A stretch of DNA of 64,000 nucleotides from Chloroflexota bacterium (GTDB lineage: Bacteria > Chloroflexota > Anaerolineae > Anaerolineales > Villigracilaceae): contig JACRLC010000076.1 of NCBI GenBank assembly GCA_016235425.1, positions 1 to 64,000 of the forward strand, in the 5' to 3' direction. A program made the position numbers and the translations under genes. Numbering within the stretch: the first letter of the stretch is position 1; each line of letters starts with the position of its first letter. The notes beneath the pieces are model-generated. The model ran no database searches. It saw only the letters and a program-made list of their open reading frames with translations, and was not told where the DNA came from. Below are positions 31,429-40,134 of this stretch, one piece after another.

Positions 31429-32525
31429 TGAAACTGGCGCTTGTCCATGAATGGCTGAACGTTTACGGCGGGTCAGAAAGATTGCTTGCTGAGATTTTGG
31501 GCCTACATCCTCAAGCCCAATTGCACGCGCTAATCCACAATAAGGAAAATTTGTGCGGCACACTGCTTGAAGGAGTAGATGTCAAAACTTCCTTCTTGCA
31601 AAAGATTCCGCGCGTCGAGCATCTTTATCGCGGACTTCTTCCTCTCATGCCGTTCGCCATCGAAAGCATGAATGTGCGCGATTACGATGTGGTATTGTCC
31701 GTTTCACATGCGGTTGCACATGGGGTGAAGACGACGAAAGAACAAGTTCACATTTCGTATGTCTGCACACCGATGCGATACGCGTGGCATTTGCAGGATG
31801 ACTATCTGCACCTGCACCATTTGAACAAACCGATCATCGGGGCCGCCGCACGCGTGACTTTGGGCCTGCTCCGCCGCTGGGACAGAGCCGCGGCCGCCCG
31901 CGCAGATCATCTGCTCGCAATTTCGCAGTGGACAGCAGAGCGAATCAAGCAGGCATGGGAATGTGAGGCTAAAGTCATTTATCCGCCTGTGGATGTGGAT
32001 CGATTCAATCCTGCAAAAGAACGCGATAATTTTTATTTGCTGGTCTCGCGGCTGGTTCCGTACAAAATGACCGCGGAGATCATCCGCGCGTTCAATCAAT
32101 TGAAATTGCCACTCATCATCGTTGGCGATGGGCCTGAGATGCCGCGACTGCAGAAGTTGGCAAATGAGAATATCAAATTGCTCGGCCATCAACCTGATTC
32201 AGCAGTCGCGGATTTGATGAAACGGGCGAAGGCATTCGTCTACATGGCTGTGGAGGATTTCGGAATTGCGATGGTCGAGGCGCAGGCGGCAGGGTGCCCG
32301 GTCATCGCGTATGCGCGGGGCGGCGCGGTGGAAATTGTTCAGGAGGGAGAAACGGGTCTCTTATATCGGGAGCAGACCGCGGGGTCCATGATGGAGGCGG
32401 TGAGTCAGTTTGAGAGGCGCCCGCGGGCAATGAGTCCACAAGCCGCGAGGGAGAACACGATGCGGTTTTCAAGTCAGCGATTCCAAACTGAATTTACAGA
32501 TTTTGTGGAGTCCAGCAAAAGGTGA
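31428..32525 (+). CDS. Glycosyltransferase family 4 (WbaZ-like)
   Basis: A 365-residue GT4 enzyme starting with GTG. The N-terminus LALVHEWLNVYGGSERLL and YVCTPMRYAWHLQDDYL are characteristic of WbaZ-like mannosyltransferases; the donor-site motif is EDFGIAMVEAQAAGCPVIA. It follows the previous glycosyltransferase with a TAGTG overlap. Likely adds the next sugar in the same repeat unit. The region after its stop to 32597 is a short convergent gap with no clear terminator. Confidence 0.9.
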   Translation: MKLALVHEWLNVYGGSERLLAEILGLHPQAQLHALIHNKENLCGTLLEGVDVKTSFLQKIPRVEHLYRGLLPLMPFAIESMNVRDYDVVLSVSHAVAHGVKTTKEQVHISYVCTPMRYAWHLQDDYLHLHHLNKPIIGAAARVTLGLLRRWDRAAAARADHLLAISQWTAERIKQAWECEAKVIYPPVDVDRFNPAKERDNFYLLVSRLVPYKMTAEIIRAFNQLKLPLIIVGDGPEMPRLQKLANENIKLLGHQPDSAVADLMKRAKAFVYMAVEDFGIAMVEAQAAGCPVIAYARGGAVEIVQEGETGLLYREQTAGSMMEAVSQFERRPRAMSPQAARENTMRFSSQRFQTEFTDFVESSKR

Positions 32526-32597
32526 CTGTCATCTATGCCGGTAAAGAGTAAACGAGAATGGGCAGAACACAAAACAGCCTGTACAAACGTTGCTTGT

Positions 32598-34220
32598 TCA
32601 TTTCACGCCTCCACCTGCGTGCTTCTTCAACAAAGGCAGAGCAACCAACAGGAACGGAAGGAAGATCGCGCCGCCGCATGGCAACAATGGCTGGCGGGAT
32701 TGTTCGGGTTCTTTCGGCGCACTTGGTTGTTCCGCCGAAGAAGTCTCTGCCTCCCCTGAAAGGGACAGTTCATCCACCCAGACCGTGCCGGTGTTTGGTG
32801 TATCGGAATAAGTGCTGAAACCAAACGCCATGCCAGCGATCTGATTCGGTTTGGCGAAGGCCTCACCGGCGTTTTCCTCCCAGTCTGCGCGGTGAAATTC
32901 TTCCCACCTTAATATGAATTGAACCCAAACTTCGGAAGTTGTGTTGGAAGTCTCAATCGTGCGGAGATAAGTCTCGCTCGCAGTCATTGACCCGGCATAA
33001 ATATTTACATCGAAGACCAGACCCGCATCCGCGGAGCGCAGGTAAAAAGCCAGACCATCGGCGGCGCTCCAATCCTGCACCTGCTCGAACATTAGGGCAC
33101 AGGTGGCCCAACTGTTGGCCGCCACGTCGAAATCCAATTGCAAGGAATGAACGCCTTCATGAGCGGTTTGTGCCGATGGCGCACAGGAGAGGGATGTGTT
33201 GGCGGCTTCATCTTGGAAAGCCTCCCATCCCGCAGTTCCGGCTGGAATCCCACCCTCGAAATCATCGAGCAGGCCCAGCGTCACAGGAGGAAGCGGGGCA
33301 ATGGGAGCCTGTGTCTCAGCCGATGGAACGCTCGCTTCGGCTGGTTGTCCCTCTTTCCAGCGATGATAGAAAACATTCAACACCGGCACGAATTCTTCGG
33401 TCGCTTTGCGGCTCCCCTGTTCGGAAGGATGGTCGTCGCCGGATGGATAATAAAGCGTGTTACGTGTTCCGATGATGTGCCCAATTTGTCCATTGTTGAC
33501 GCGGTGGTGCGCGTTGGGATCGGTCAACACATTATAGAAATCGAAGACAGCTACGTTGTTGCCCGCATAATTGTTCTCGCGCAGCCAGTCATTGACCAGC
33601 CACTCGTTGAAAGCGCGGGCATTATCGGCATAAGTCGGATCGCTCAGCGGAGGCGCAGTGACGACTACGAAAAGTTTATCGGGACGCGCACCAAAGTATT
33701 GCAGGATTTCGTTATAAACATACTTTGCATGTCCAACAGATAACCATCCTTCAGTGTCCGGCGAGTCGTTTGGATTGCCTTCCAGCGCGGAATTCGGAAA
33801 ACAGGATTTGAACACAATGATTTGGTTTTCGCCGCCGGGATCGGAAAGCGAGCGCGTGTAAGAGGCATGTTGCTCGTTTTCGTTGAAGAGCGCGTCCATG
33901 TAAGTTGGAGTATTATCGCTGGCAAACCATTCCGTCCAGTTTGGGATGTCGGTGCGGTCACCGATGGCATCGGGCCCCCACCCATAATTTGTGTCGCTGA
34001 CGAAGTAGTTGTTCTGGTCGAGTGTTTTCCCCAAATCGCCGTAATCATCCATCAGCCAGTTCTCGCCCGTGGAATGATGGATGAAAACAAGTTTAACCGC
34101 TTCATCCGGAGGGCCTGGATTATCAGCCTGAAAATTCGACGATGGCTTGGGCGATGCAGAAATGAGGAGCAACACTGGAAGAATCGAAAAAACAACCCAC
34201 CCGCTATTCAAGGTTTTCAT
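32598..34220 (-). CDS. Secreted SGNH-like protein with carbohydrate-binding-like domain and C-terminal anchor
   Basis: A 540-residue exported protein with an N-terminal signal (WVVFSILPVLLLISAS). A domain at about 40-290 starts VKLVFIHHSTGENWL and ends SGDDHPSEQGS, reminiscent of SGNH/GDSL-type hydrolases (terminal D-x-x-H). A second beta-sandwich domain (about 315-500, LLDDFEGG ... VWVDELSLSG) is like CIA30/galactose-binding modules. The end PCGGAIFLPFLLVALPLLKKH is a Cys-Gly-Gly-hydrophobic-basic sorting-like tail. It could deacylate or bind the surface glycan made by the neighbours (inference). Confidence 0.72.
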   Translation of the reverse strand: MKTLNSGWVVFSILPVLLLISASPKPSSNFQADNPGPPDEAVKLVFIHHSTGENWLMDDYGDLGKTLDQNNYFVSDTNYGWGPDAIGDRTDIPNWTEWFASDNTPTYMDALFNENEQHASYTRSLSDPGGENQIIVFKSCFPNSALEGNPNDSPDTEGWLSVGHAKYVYNEILQYFGARPDKLFVVVTAPPLSDPTYADNARAFNEWLVNDWLRENNYAGNNVAVFDFYNVLTDPNAHHRVNNGQIGHIIGTRNTLYYPSGDDHPSEQGSRKATEEFVPVLNVFYHRWKEGQPAEASVPSAETQAPIAPLPPVTLGLLDDFEGGIPAGTAGWEAFQDEAANTSLSCAPSAQTAHEGVHSLQLDFDVAANSWATCALMFEQVQDWSAADGLAFYLRSADAGLVFDVNIYAGSMTASETYLRTIETSNTTSEVWVQFILRWEEFHRADWEENAGEAFAKPNQIAGMAFGFSTYSDTPNTGTVWVDELSLSGEAETSSAEQPSAPKEPEQSRQPLLPCGGAIFLPFLLVALPLLKKHAGGGVK

Positions 34221-34261
34221 AAGCCCTCCCGCGCTAACTTGTGAGACACAACACTATCTAC

Positions 34262-34289
34262 ATTATAGAAAACCTTCGATAAAAGGCAA
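34262..34289 (-). promoter_or_regulatory. Promoter of the secreted SGNH-like gene
   Basis: On the minus strand TTGCCT (34289-34284), 16 bases, then a perfect TATAAT (34267-34262). The gene has a GGGAGG ribosome site four bases before its ATG. Confidence 0.5.
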
Positions 34290-34344
34290 TAGGCTTCCGG
34301 TAGGGCATAGTACAATTGCTCATCTCTTCAGCGAGGAACCGACC

Positions 34345-35409
34345 ATGACCACTTCAAATTTCGACGGCTGGACCTGTCCGATCCCGCTCCAAAACTATCC
34401 CACCATTGTGATGGGACACGGCGCGGGCGGAAAGATGATGAACGATCTCATTCGTCATCTTTTCGCGCAGGAATTTCAAAATGATTTGCTCGGCCAATTG
34501 GGCGATTCCACTGTGATCGAGCAGTTAGCTTTTAGCGGTCAGCGGTTAGCTCTTACTACCGATTCGTTTGTGGTGAGCCCGCTGTTCTTTCCAGGCGGCA
34601 ATATTGGCGAACTTGCCGTGAATGGCACGGTCAACGACCTTGCGATGAGCGGCGCAAAACCGCTTTATCTTTCGGCGGGCTTTATCCTCGAAGAAGGTCT
34701 GCCAATGGAGACACTTGGCCGCGTGGCTGCTTCGATGTCACGCGCCTGCAAATTTGCGGACGTGAAAATCGCGGCGGGCGATACGAAGGTTGTGAACAAG
34801 GGTCATGGCGACGGGATTTACATCAACACGACCGGCATCGGACTCATTCGCGAAAATGTGGATATCAAACCGACCAACGCGAAACCCGGCGATGCAATCA
34901 TCATCAGCGGCACGATGGGTGATCATGGCATTGCCATCATGTCGGTTCGGGAGGGACTTCAATTTGATTCCGCCATCGAAAGCGACACCGCCCCGTTACA
35001 CGATCTCGTCAACGCGATGCTGGCGGCGAGTCCCGATATCCATTGCCTGCGCGACGCCACCCGCGGCGGACTCTCCGCCGTGCTGAATGAATTAGCCGAA
35101 GCATCCAAAGTCGGGATCGAATTTGAGGAGACGAAAGTCCCCGTGCGCGTCGAAGTCAATTCCGCCTGCGAGATGCTTGGGCTTGATCCGTTTTACATTG
35201 CGAATGAAGGAAAATTAGTGGCTTTTGTACCAGAGGCACACGCCGAAAAAGTTTTAGCCGCGATGCAAAAACATGAATACGGAAAAAACGCCGCCATCAT
35301 CGGCCGCGTCGTAGACGAGCACAAAGGCATGGTCGTGGCAAAGACCGCCATCGGCGGTTCGCGCGTGGTGGATTTGCCCGCTGGAGAGTTGCTGCCGAGG
35401 ATTTGCTAG
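34345..35409 (+). CDS. hypE: Hydrogenase maturation protein HypE
   Basis: A 354-residue AIR-synthase-related ATPase. With HypF it converts a carbamoyl group to thiocyanate on its own C-terminal cysteine, delivering the cyanide ligand of [NiFe]-hydrogenase. The N-terminal GHGAGGKMMNDLI, the LALTTDSFVVSPLFFPGG stretch, CLRDATRGGL and the terminal PRIC with the essential Cys identify it. The start MTTSNFDGW (34345) has a GAGG site. No other hyp or hydrogenase gene is in the window, so it is an orphan copy here. It is not SelD, since the SelD Cys/Sec-Lys loop is absent. Confidence 0.92.
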   Translation: MTTSNFDGWTCPIPLQNYPTIVMGHGAGGKMMNDLIRHLFAQEFQNDLLGQLGDSTVIEQLAFSGQRLALTTDSFVVSPLFFPGGNIGELAVNGTVNDLAMSGAKPLYLSAGFILEEGLPMETLGRVAASMSRACKFADVKIAAGDTKVVNKGHGDGIYINTTGIGLIRENVDIKPTNAKPGDAIIISGTMGDHGIAIMSVREGLQFDSAIESDTAPLHDLVNAMLAASPDIHCLRDATRGGLSAVLNELAEASKVGIEFEETKVPVRVEVNSACEMLGLDPFYIANEGKLVAFVPEAHAEKVLAAMQKHEYGKNAAIIGRVVDEHKGMVVAKTAIGGSRVVDLPAGELLPRIC

Positions 35410-35411
35410 CT

Positions 35412-35442
35412 GTTCAGGATGCGGTTGAACTGCATCCTGAAC
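35412..35442. terminator. Hairpin between convergent hypE and AlkZ-like gene
   Basis: GTTCAGGATGC (35412-35422) pairs with GCATCCTGAAC (35432-35442). There is no strong T-run, but the position between convergent genes fits a bidirectional terminator. Confidence 0.4.
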
Positions 35443-35468
35443 GCAGTATAACTATTCACGAACAAAAC

Positions 35469-36332
35469 CTATTTCCGAGAATTTGTTAATTCCGCCAGTG
35501 CCAGCCACTCCCCCTGTTGCTTGGGATGCTCTGCCCGTTTCAGTTTTCCCTTTTCCACCAGCCGCGCAATCGTCCGCGCGGTTAATTCATTTCCCCAGCC
35601 AAACAATTTGTTCACATCCCGCGCCTGCGCCGCGCCCACGGACTGGAAATACAATTCGAGTAATTTCACCCGCGCCTGCGTCTCGCTGATTTTGCGCGCC
35701 TGCTCAGGCAATTCTGGATAGTGACGCGGGACGATTTCATAGATATGCGAGTAGCGCCAGGCCCCTGCCTCCGCCACACCCACAGGCAGTATTTTAAAAT
35801 CGGATTGTAACAACTCCAACGCTTTGTTGAATTCGGATTCCTTCGCATTGGCAAGTTTCGCCAGGCGGCGCAAATCCAACGTGTTCAGCGCGCCATTATC
35901 GAGCAAGGTTTCATACACCTGCTTCGCAGCCTGGGACAAGCGCCCCTCCTGGTAAGCGATCAAGTAATCCTCGTCGGGCGAACCATAGTTTTCAGAAAGC
36001 GCATAAAAATATGGCGCGATGTCCAGCGAAATCATGGTTGCTTTGCGGCGTAAGATTTTCGCGTAATACCATTTCTTTTTATCCAGCGCTTCATCCTTCC
36101 AGCGCCACGTGACGTGACCGGGGTCATCGTGCTTATCGGCAACGACCCGGTCACCGGCAACGGACACCCACAAACTTGGCAGGTCAATACCTTTGATTGG
36201 CCAAAAGTAAATGAAGCCGCGCGCGTTGACAAAGGTCAATGCCTGGGATGGGGATGAAATTCGTTTTGACGGAGGCAGGTTGAAGGTCCGCGTGCGATGC
36301 GATTTGAGTCGGGTGAGATCAATGGTTGGCAT
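35469..36332 (-). CDS. AlkZ/YcaQ-related winged-helix protein
   Basis: A 287-residue protein resembling the winged-helix (HTH_42) family that includes the DNA glycosylase AlkZ. It begins with a segment LKSHRTRTFNLPPSKRISS and ends with helical HTH-like stretches (DVNKLFGWGNELTARTIARLVEKGKLKRAEH). The catalytic QxQ/QxD motif of true AlkZ is not evident, so glycosylase activity is doubtful. Possibly a DNA-binding repair accessory factor. TAAAAT (36344-36339 on this strand) ends six bases before the ATG, suggesting a leaderless transcript. Confidence 0.6.
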   Translation of the reverse strand: MPTIDLTRLKSHRTRTFNLPPSKRISSPSQALTFVNARGFIYFWPIKGIDLPSLWVSVAGDRVVADKHDDPGHVTWRWKDEALDKKKWYYAKILRRKATMISLDIAPYFYALSENYGSPDEDYLIAYQEGRLSQAAKQVYETLLDNGALNTLDLRRLAKLANAKESEFNKALELLQSDFKILPVGVAEAGAWRYSHIYEIVPRHYPELPEQARKISETQARVKLLELYFQSVGAAQARDVNKLFGWGNELTARTIARLVEKGKLKRAEHPKQQGEWLALAELTNSRK

Positions 36333-36338
36333 GAGTCA

Positions 36339-36375
36339 ATTTTACTGTAAGTAAACGTAAGTTATGTCTTATAAT
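36339..36375. promoter_or_regulatory. Divergent leaderless-type promoters
   Basis: Minus strand TAAAAT (36344-36339), six bases, then the ATG of the AlkZ-related gene. Plus strand TATAAT (36370-36375), seven bases, then the ATG of pgl. Neither gene has a ribosome site. Confidence 0.5.
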
Positions 36376-36382
36376 CTTTTTA

Positions 36383-37132
36383 ATGAATATTCAGATTCAC
36401 AAAAACCTTGAAGCCTTGAGCCGCGCCGCGGTGGAATTCTTCGCGGCCTCCGCAGCGCAGGCGATTTCCGAACGCGGACGTTTTCTGGTTGCCCTCAGCG
36501 GCGGCAAGACTCCGCAAAGCATGTTTCAAATGCTTCCAGACGCGCCGGTTGGCTGGCCGCGCGTCCATGTCTTCTGGGCGGATGAACGATGCGTGCCATC
36601 GGACGACCCCGGAAGTAATTACGGCCAGGCGCGCCGGGCATTTTTGGATAAAGTAAAAATTCCTGAGGAGAACGTGCACCGCGTCCAATCGGACCTCGAG
36701 CCTGCGGAGGCCTCGAAAAGCTACGCCCTCACTTTGAGCGGATTCGCCGAACCGCCGCTCGAATTTCCGCGCTTCGATTTGGTTCTGCTCGGCATGGGCG
36801 ATGACGGTCACACCGCGTCCCTCTTCCCCGGCTCCGAAGTGGACGCGTCAACTCCCACGTTGGCCGTGACCGCGCAATATCAAGACCGCCCCGCCAACCG
36901 CGTGACGTTGACGCCGAAGGTGTTCAATGCCGCAAGACAAATCATATTTTTGGTCAGCGGTGAGAGCAAGGCAGAGACATTGGCGCGCGTGCTGGACGAT
37001 GAAAACTATCAGCCGGAAACTTTGCCCGCCCAGAGGATTCATCCATTGGGCGGCGCGGTCACATGGATGGTGGATGAAGACGCGGCAAGTAAATTGCCGC
37101 GAAGGATGAAACAAAAATTTTGTGAAGGATAA
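36383..37132 (+). CDS. pgl: 6-phosphogluconolactonase
   Basis: A 249-residue DevB-type enzyme that hydrolyses 6-phosphogluconolactone, step two of the oxidative pentose phosphate pathway. The motifs VALSGGKTPQSMFQML, FWADERCVPSDDPGSNYG and LGMGDDGHTASLFPGS are diagnostic. First gene of pgl-gnd-zwf, a complete oxidative branch producing NADPH and ribulose-5-phosphate. The leaderless start is fixed by TATAAT seven bases upstream. Confidence 0.94.
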   Translation: MNIQIHKNLEALSRAAVEFFAASAAQAISERGRFLVALSGGKTPQSMFQMLPDAPVGWPRVHVFWADERCVPSDDPGSNYGQARRAFLDKVKIPEENVHRVQSDLEPAEASKSYALTLSGFAEPPLEFPRFDLVLLGMGDDGHTASLFPGSEVDASTPTLAVTAQYQDRPANRVTLTPKVFNAARQIIFLVSGESKAETLARVLDDENYQPETLPAQRIHPLGGAVTWMVDEDAASKLPRRMKQKFCEG

Positions 37133-37215
37133 TCACTATCTTCCGTCCTTCGACTGCGCCGTCCAACGAACGGACGGCTCCGCTCTGGACGAAGAGAATG
37201 TAATAAGGAGAATTT

Positions 37216-38130
37216 ATGGAACTCGCAATGATTGGTTTGGGAAAGATGGGTTTGAACATGGCTACGCGGCTTGTGCGTGGCGGACATCGCGTGGTTGGTT
37301 TCGACCAAAACGCATCGTCGGTTGAATCAGCCATCAAGAACGGTGCGGAAGGCGCGGCATCTTTGGAAGAAGTGATGTCGAAGTTGAAATCGCCGCGCGT
37401 GATTTGGATCATGGTTCCCTCCGGCAAGCCGACGGATGAGACGATTGAAAAATTATCCGGCCTGCTGGAAAAAGGCGACGCGGTGATTGACGGCGGAAAT
37501 TCCAATTACAAGGATTCCATCCGTCACGCGGAATACCTTTCAACAAAAGGCGTTGACTTTTTGGACTGCGGCACAAGCGGCGGAGTCTGGGGCCTCAGCG
37601 AAGGATACAGCCTGATGATCGGAGGCAGGCCCGAGGTCACAGAAAAGATGCGTCCCATTTTCGAGACGCTGGCCCCTGCGGCAGATAGAGGCTGGGGACG
37701 CGTCGGGCCTTCCGGCGCGGGGCATTACGTCAAAATGATTCACAACGGGATCGAGTACGGAATGATGCAGGCCTACGCGGAAGGATTCGGCATCTTGAAA
37801 TCGAAGGAAGAATTTGGTTTGGATTTGGCGCAAGTCTCGGAAATTTGGCGGCATGGCAGTGTGGTGCGGTCGTGGCTGTTGGATTTGGCGGCGAACGCGT
37901 TGAAGGAGGACGGTGACCTCTCGGAGATCAAGCCGTGGGTGTCTGATTCAGGTGAAGGACGCTGGACGGTATTCGAGTCAATTGATCTCGATGTGCCAGC
38001 GCCGGTGATCACACTCGCGTTGCAAATGCGCTTCGCCAGCCGCGACGAGGAAAACTTCCCGGCTCGCATGCTTGCGGCGCTGCGAAATCAATTCGGCGGA
38101 CATGCTGTCAAAAAGACCGTTGAGAGTTAG
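37216..38130 (+). CDS. gnd: 6-phosphogluconate dehydrogenase, decarboxylating (short, GndA/YqeC type)
   Basis: A 304-residue dehydrogenase oxidising 6-phosphogluconate to ribulose-5-phosphate and CO2. The Rossmann start is MIGLGKMGLNMATRLVRGG; substrate and catalytic segments are VIDGGNSNYKDS, LDCGTSGGVWG and VKMIHNGIEYGMMQ. The short length marks the YqeC-like subgroup, often NAD-preferring. An AAGGAG site precedes the ATG. The 83-base gap after pgl contains a CGTCCTTCGACTGCGC-type repeat remnant. Confidence 0.94.
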   Translation: MELAMIGLGKMGLNMATRLVRGGHRVVGFDQNASSVESAIKNGAEGAASLEEVMSKLKSPRVIWIMVPSGKPTDETIEKLSGLLEKGDAVIDGGNSNYKDSIRHAEYLSTKGVDFLDCGTSGGVWGLSEGYSLMIGGRPEVTEKMRPIFETLAPAADRGWGRVGPSGAGHYVKMIHNGIEYGMMQAYAEGFGILKSKEEFGLDLAQVSEIWRHGSVVRSWLLDLAANALKEDGDLSEIKPWVSDSGEGRWTVFESIDLDVPAPVITLALQMRFASRDEENFPARMLAALRNQFGGHAVKKTVES

Positions 38131-38160
38131 CCGCAGAGATTTTTAACCGATGTTACACAC

Positions 38161-38217
38161 CGTCCCGAAGGGTTAGGCGAAAAAAAACAAACCGGAATCA
38201 CAGAACCCTTCGGGACG
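38161..38217. repeat. Inverted repeat between gnd and zwf
   Basis: A perfect 14-bp arm CGTCCCGAAGGGTT (38161-38174) with its inverse at 38204-38217 around a 29-base A-rich loop. It uses the TCCCGAAGGG motif found in other dispersed repeats of this window. It could attenuate readthrough into zwf. Confidence 0.5.
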
Positions 38218-38247
38218 TTCTACGAAAGGTGAGTTTTACAGGTCTCC

Positions 38248-39714
38248 ATGAATCAAGAACTATCCACTTCCATTATTATTTTCGGTGCTTCGGGCGATCT
38301 AACCCAGCGTAAATTGATCCCGTCCCTGCTCAATTTGTTCATCAAAGGACGAATGCCCCAGGCATTTCAAATCATCGGGTTTGCCGGTTCGGAATTTACG
38401 GATGAACATTTCCGCGAGCATTTACTGGAAGGCGCGAAAAAATTCGCCGCTTTCGAGTTCAGCGACGATGAATGGGATTCGTTCGCCCCGCGCCTGCGTT
38501 ATCAGCAAGGCAAATATGCGGATGCCGCGGATTATAAAAAATTAAATGACATGCTTGCGGGCGTCGAAGGCGGCGCCGCCAACCGCATATACTACATGGC
38601 CCTTCCGCCCACCCTCTTCCCGGCCATCATTGACAATCTAGACAGCACCGGCCAACTGCACGAGAACGGCGGATGGAGGCGCGTCATTCTGGAAAAACCA
38701 TTCGGCACGAACCTGGCATCCGCGGTCAAACTCAACCAGCAGGTACACAAGGCGCTCAACGAGAATCAAATCTATCGCATCGATCACTATCTCGGCAAGG
38801 AAACTGTCCAGAATATTTTGTTCACGCGCTTTGCAAACACAATCTTCGAGCCAATCTGGAATCGCAACTACATTGACCACGTCCAAATCACCGTGGCGGA
38901 AAAGGTGGGACTCGAGCATCGCGCCGGGTTTTATGACGGCGTGGGCATCCTGCGCGACATGTTCCAAAATCACCTCCTGCAACTGCTTACCCTGGTGGCA
39001 ATGGAACCGCCCGCGTCGTTCAACGCGAGCCACCTGCGCAACGAAAAGGTCAAAGTGTTAAGCGCCATCAAACCGATGACACCCGAACAGGTCACGGTGA
39101 ACTCCGTCCGCGCACAGTATCGCGGTTATCGCGAAGAGCCGGAGGTCAAGCGCAATTCAACCACCGCCACGTATGCCGCGCTTCGTCTCTTCATCAATAA
39201 TTGGCGCTGGCACGGCGTCCCATTTTATTTGCGTTCGGGGAAAAAGCTTGCCGAAAAACAAAGCCAGATCATCATCAATTTCAAGGAACCCCCGCTCGCC
39301 ATGTTCCCCATGCAGACCATGAAATCCAACATGCTCGTGCTTTACCTGCAACCTGACGAGGGTGTGCATCTGCGCTTCGAAGCCAAAGCGCCCGATACCG
39401 TCGCTGAAACGCGCTCCGTGGACATGGAATTCCACTACGCCGAAGCCTTCGGCCAGACCGCCATCCCCGAGGCCTACGAAAGACTCCTACTCGATGCCCT
39501 GCAAGGTGACGCATCCCTCTTCACCCGCGCGGACGAAGTGGAGACGGCCTGGTCCCTGATCGATCCCATTTTGCAGACGTGGGAAACGCATCAGACTCCG
39601 CCCTTAGCTGTTTACCGACCGAATAGCTGGGGCCCAACCGAGGCAGATTCCCTCCTAGCCCGCGACGGACGGTGGTGGATGCAAAACGAAGCGACCACGA
39701 TGCTTAATGATTGA
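38248..39714 (+). CDS. zwf: Glucose-6-phosphate 1-dehydrogenase
   Basis: A 488-residue enzyme oxidising glucose-6-phosphate to 6-phosphogluconolactone with NADP. The coenzyme-binding loop IFGASGDLTQRKLIPSL and the active-site RIDHYLGKETVQN (catalytic His, substrate Lys) are intact; the length is typical. It completes the pgl-gnd-zwf operon. Only 13 bases separate it from the next small gene. Confidence 0.96.
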   Translation: MNQELSTSIIIFGASGDLTQRKLIPSLLNLFIKGRMPQAFQIIGFAGSEFTDEHFREHLLEGAKKFAAFEFSDDEWDSFAPRLRYQQGKYADAADYKKLNDMLAGVEGGAANRIYYMALPPTLFPAIIDNLDSTGQLHENGGWRRVILEKPFGTNLASAVKLNQQVHKALNENQIYRIDHYLGKETVQNILFTRFANTIFEPIWNRNYIDHVQITVAEKVGLEHRAGFYDGVGILRDMFQNHLLQLLTLVAMEPPASFNASHLRNEKVKVLSAIKPMTPEQVTVNSVRAQYRGYREEPEVKRNSTTATYAALRLFINNWRWHGVPFYLRSGKKLAEKQSQIIINFKEPPLAMFPMQTMKSNMLVLYLQPDEGVHLRFEAKAPDTVAETRSVDMEFHYAEAFGQTAIPEAYERLLLDALQGDASLFTRADEVETAWSLIDPILQTWETHQTPPLAVYRPNSWGPTEADSLLARDGRWWMQNEATTMLND

Positions 39715-39727
39715 CCGGAGAAAAAAG

Positions 39728-40075
39728 ATGAGTACGTTACAAGCTCTTTACGTCATGGCATTTTCACCGGAAAAACTGGAGAACAAGCAATTGATAAGCC
39801 TGACACGCGCCGCCGCGGATGAGCTTGCAGAGAATGACAAGGTTTTCGCCAAACTCATGGGCATGCTGAGCGCCAAGACAGCCATCAACTTTTCGAACCA
39901 GCAGCACGTTTCAACCATGCAGACAATGCAAGTGATGCACACCACCTTCAGCGGCTGGATGGAAAACGAAAATGTGCCGTTCGAGCCGCGGCTAAACGAG
40001 ACGTTCTTCGCAAAGCATTTCACGGATATTCAGGGGATTGAACATTACATCTTGTATTTCTTTTATTTCAAATGA
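39728..40075 (+). CDS. Conserved-looking hypothetical protein
   Basis: A 115-residue protein, mostly helical by appearance, with no motif I recognise (begins MSTLQALYVMAFSPEKLENKQLISL and is Met- and Phe-rich). The ribosome site GGAG lies nine bases upstream of the ATG. It follows zwf by 13 bases and is probably in the same transcript. It has no signal peptide or membrane helix. Confidence 0.6.
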   Translation: MSTLQALYVMAFSPEKLENKQLISLTRAAADELAENDKVFAKLMGMLSAKTAINFSNQQHVSTMQTMQVMHTTFSGWMENENVPFEPRLNETFFAKHFTDIQGIEHYILYFFYFK

Positions 40076-40134
40076 CCTGTAAAATGATACATTTAGAGTA
40101 GCGAACAAGTGTTCTGATATACTATAAGTACAGT

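Noticed and set aside
34345-35409. SelD (selenophosphate synthetase) as identity of the AIR-synthase-like gene
   Set aside because: The N-terminal GHGAGGK loop and C-terminal PRIC are HypE features; the SelD Cys/Sec-Lys active site is missing.
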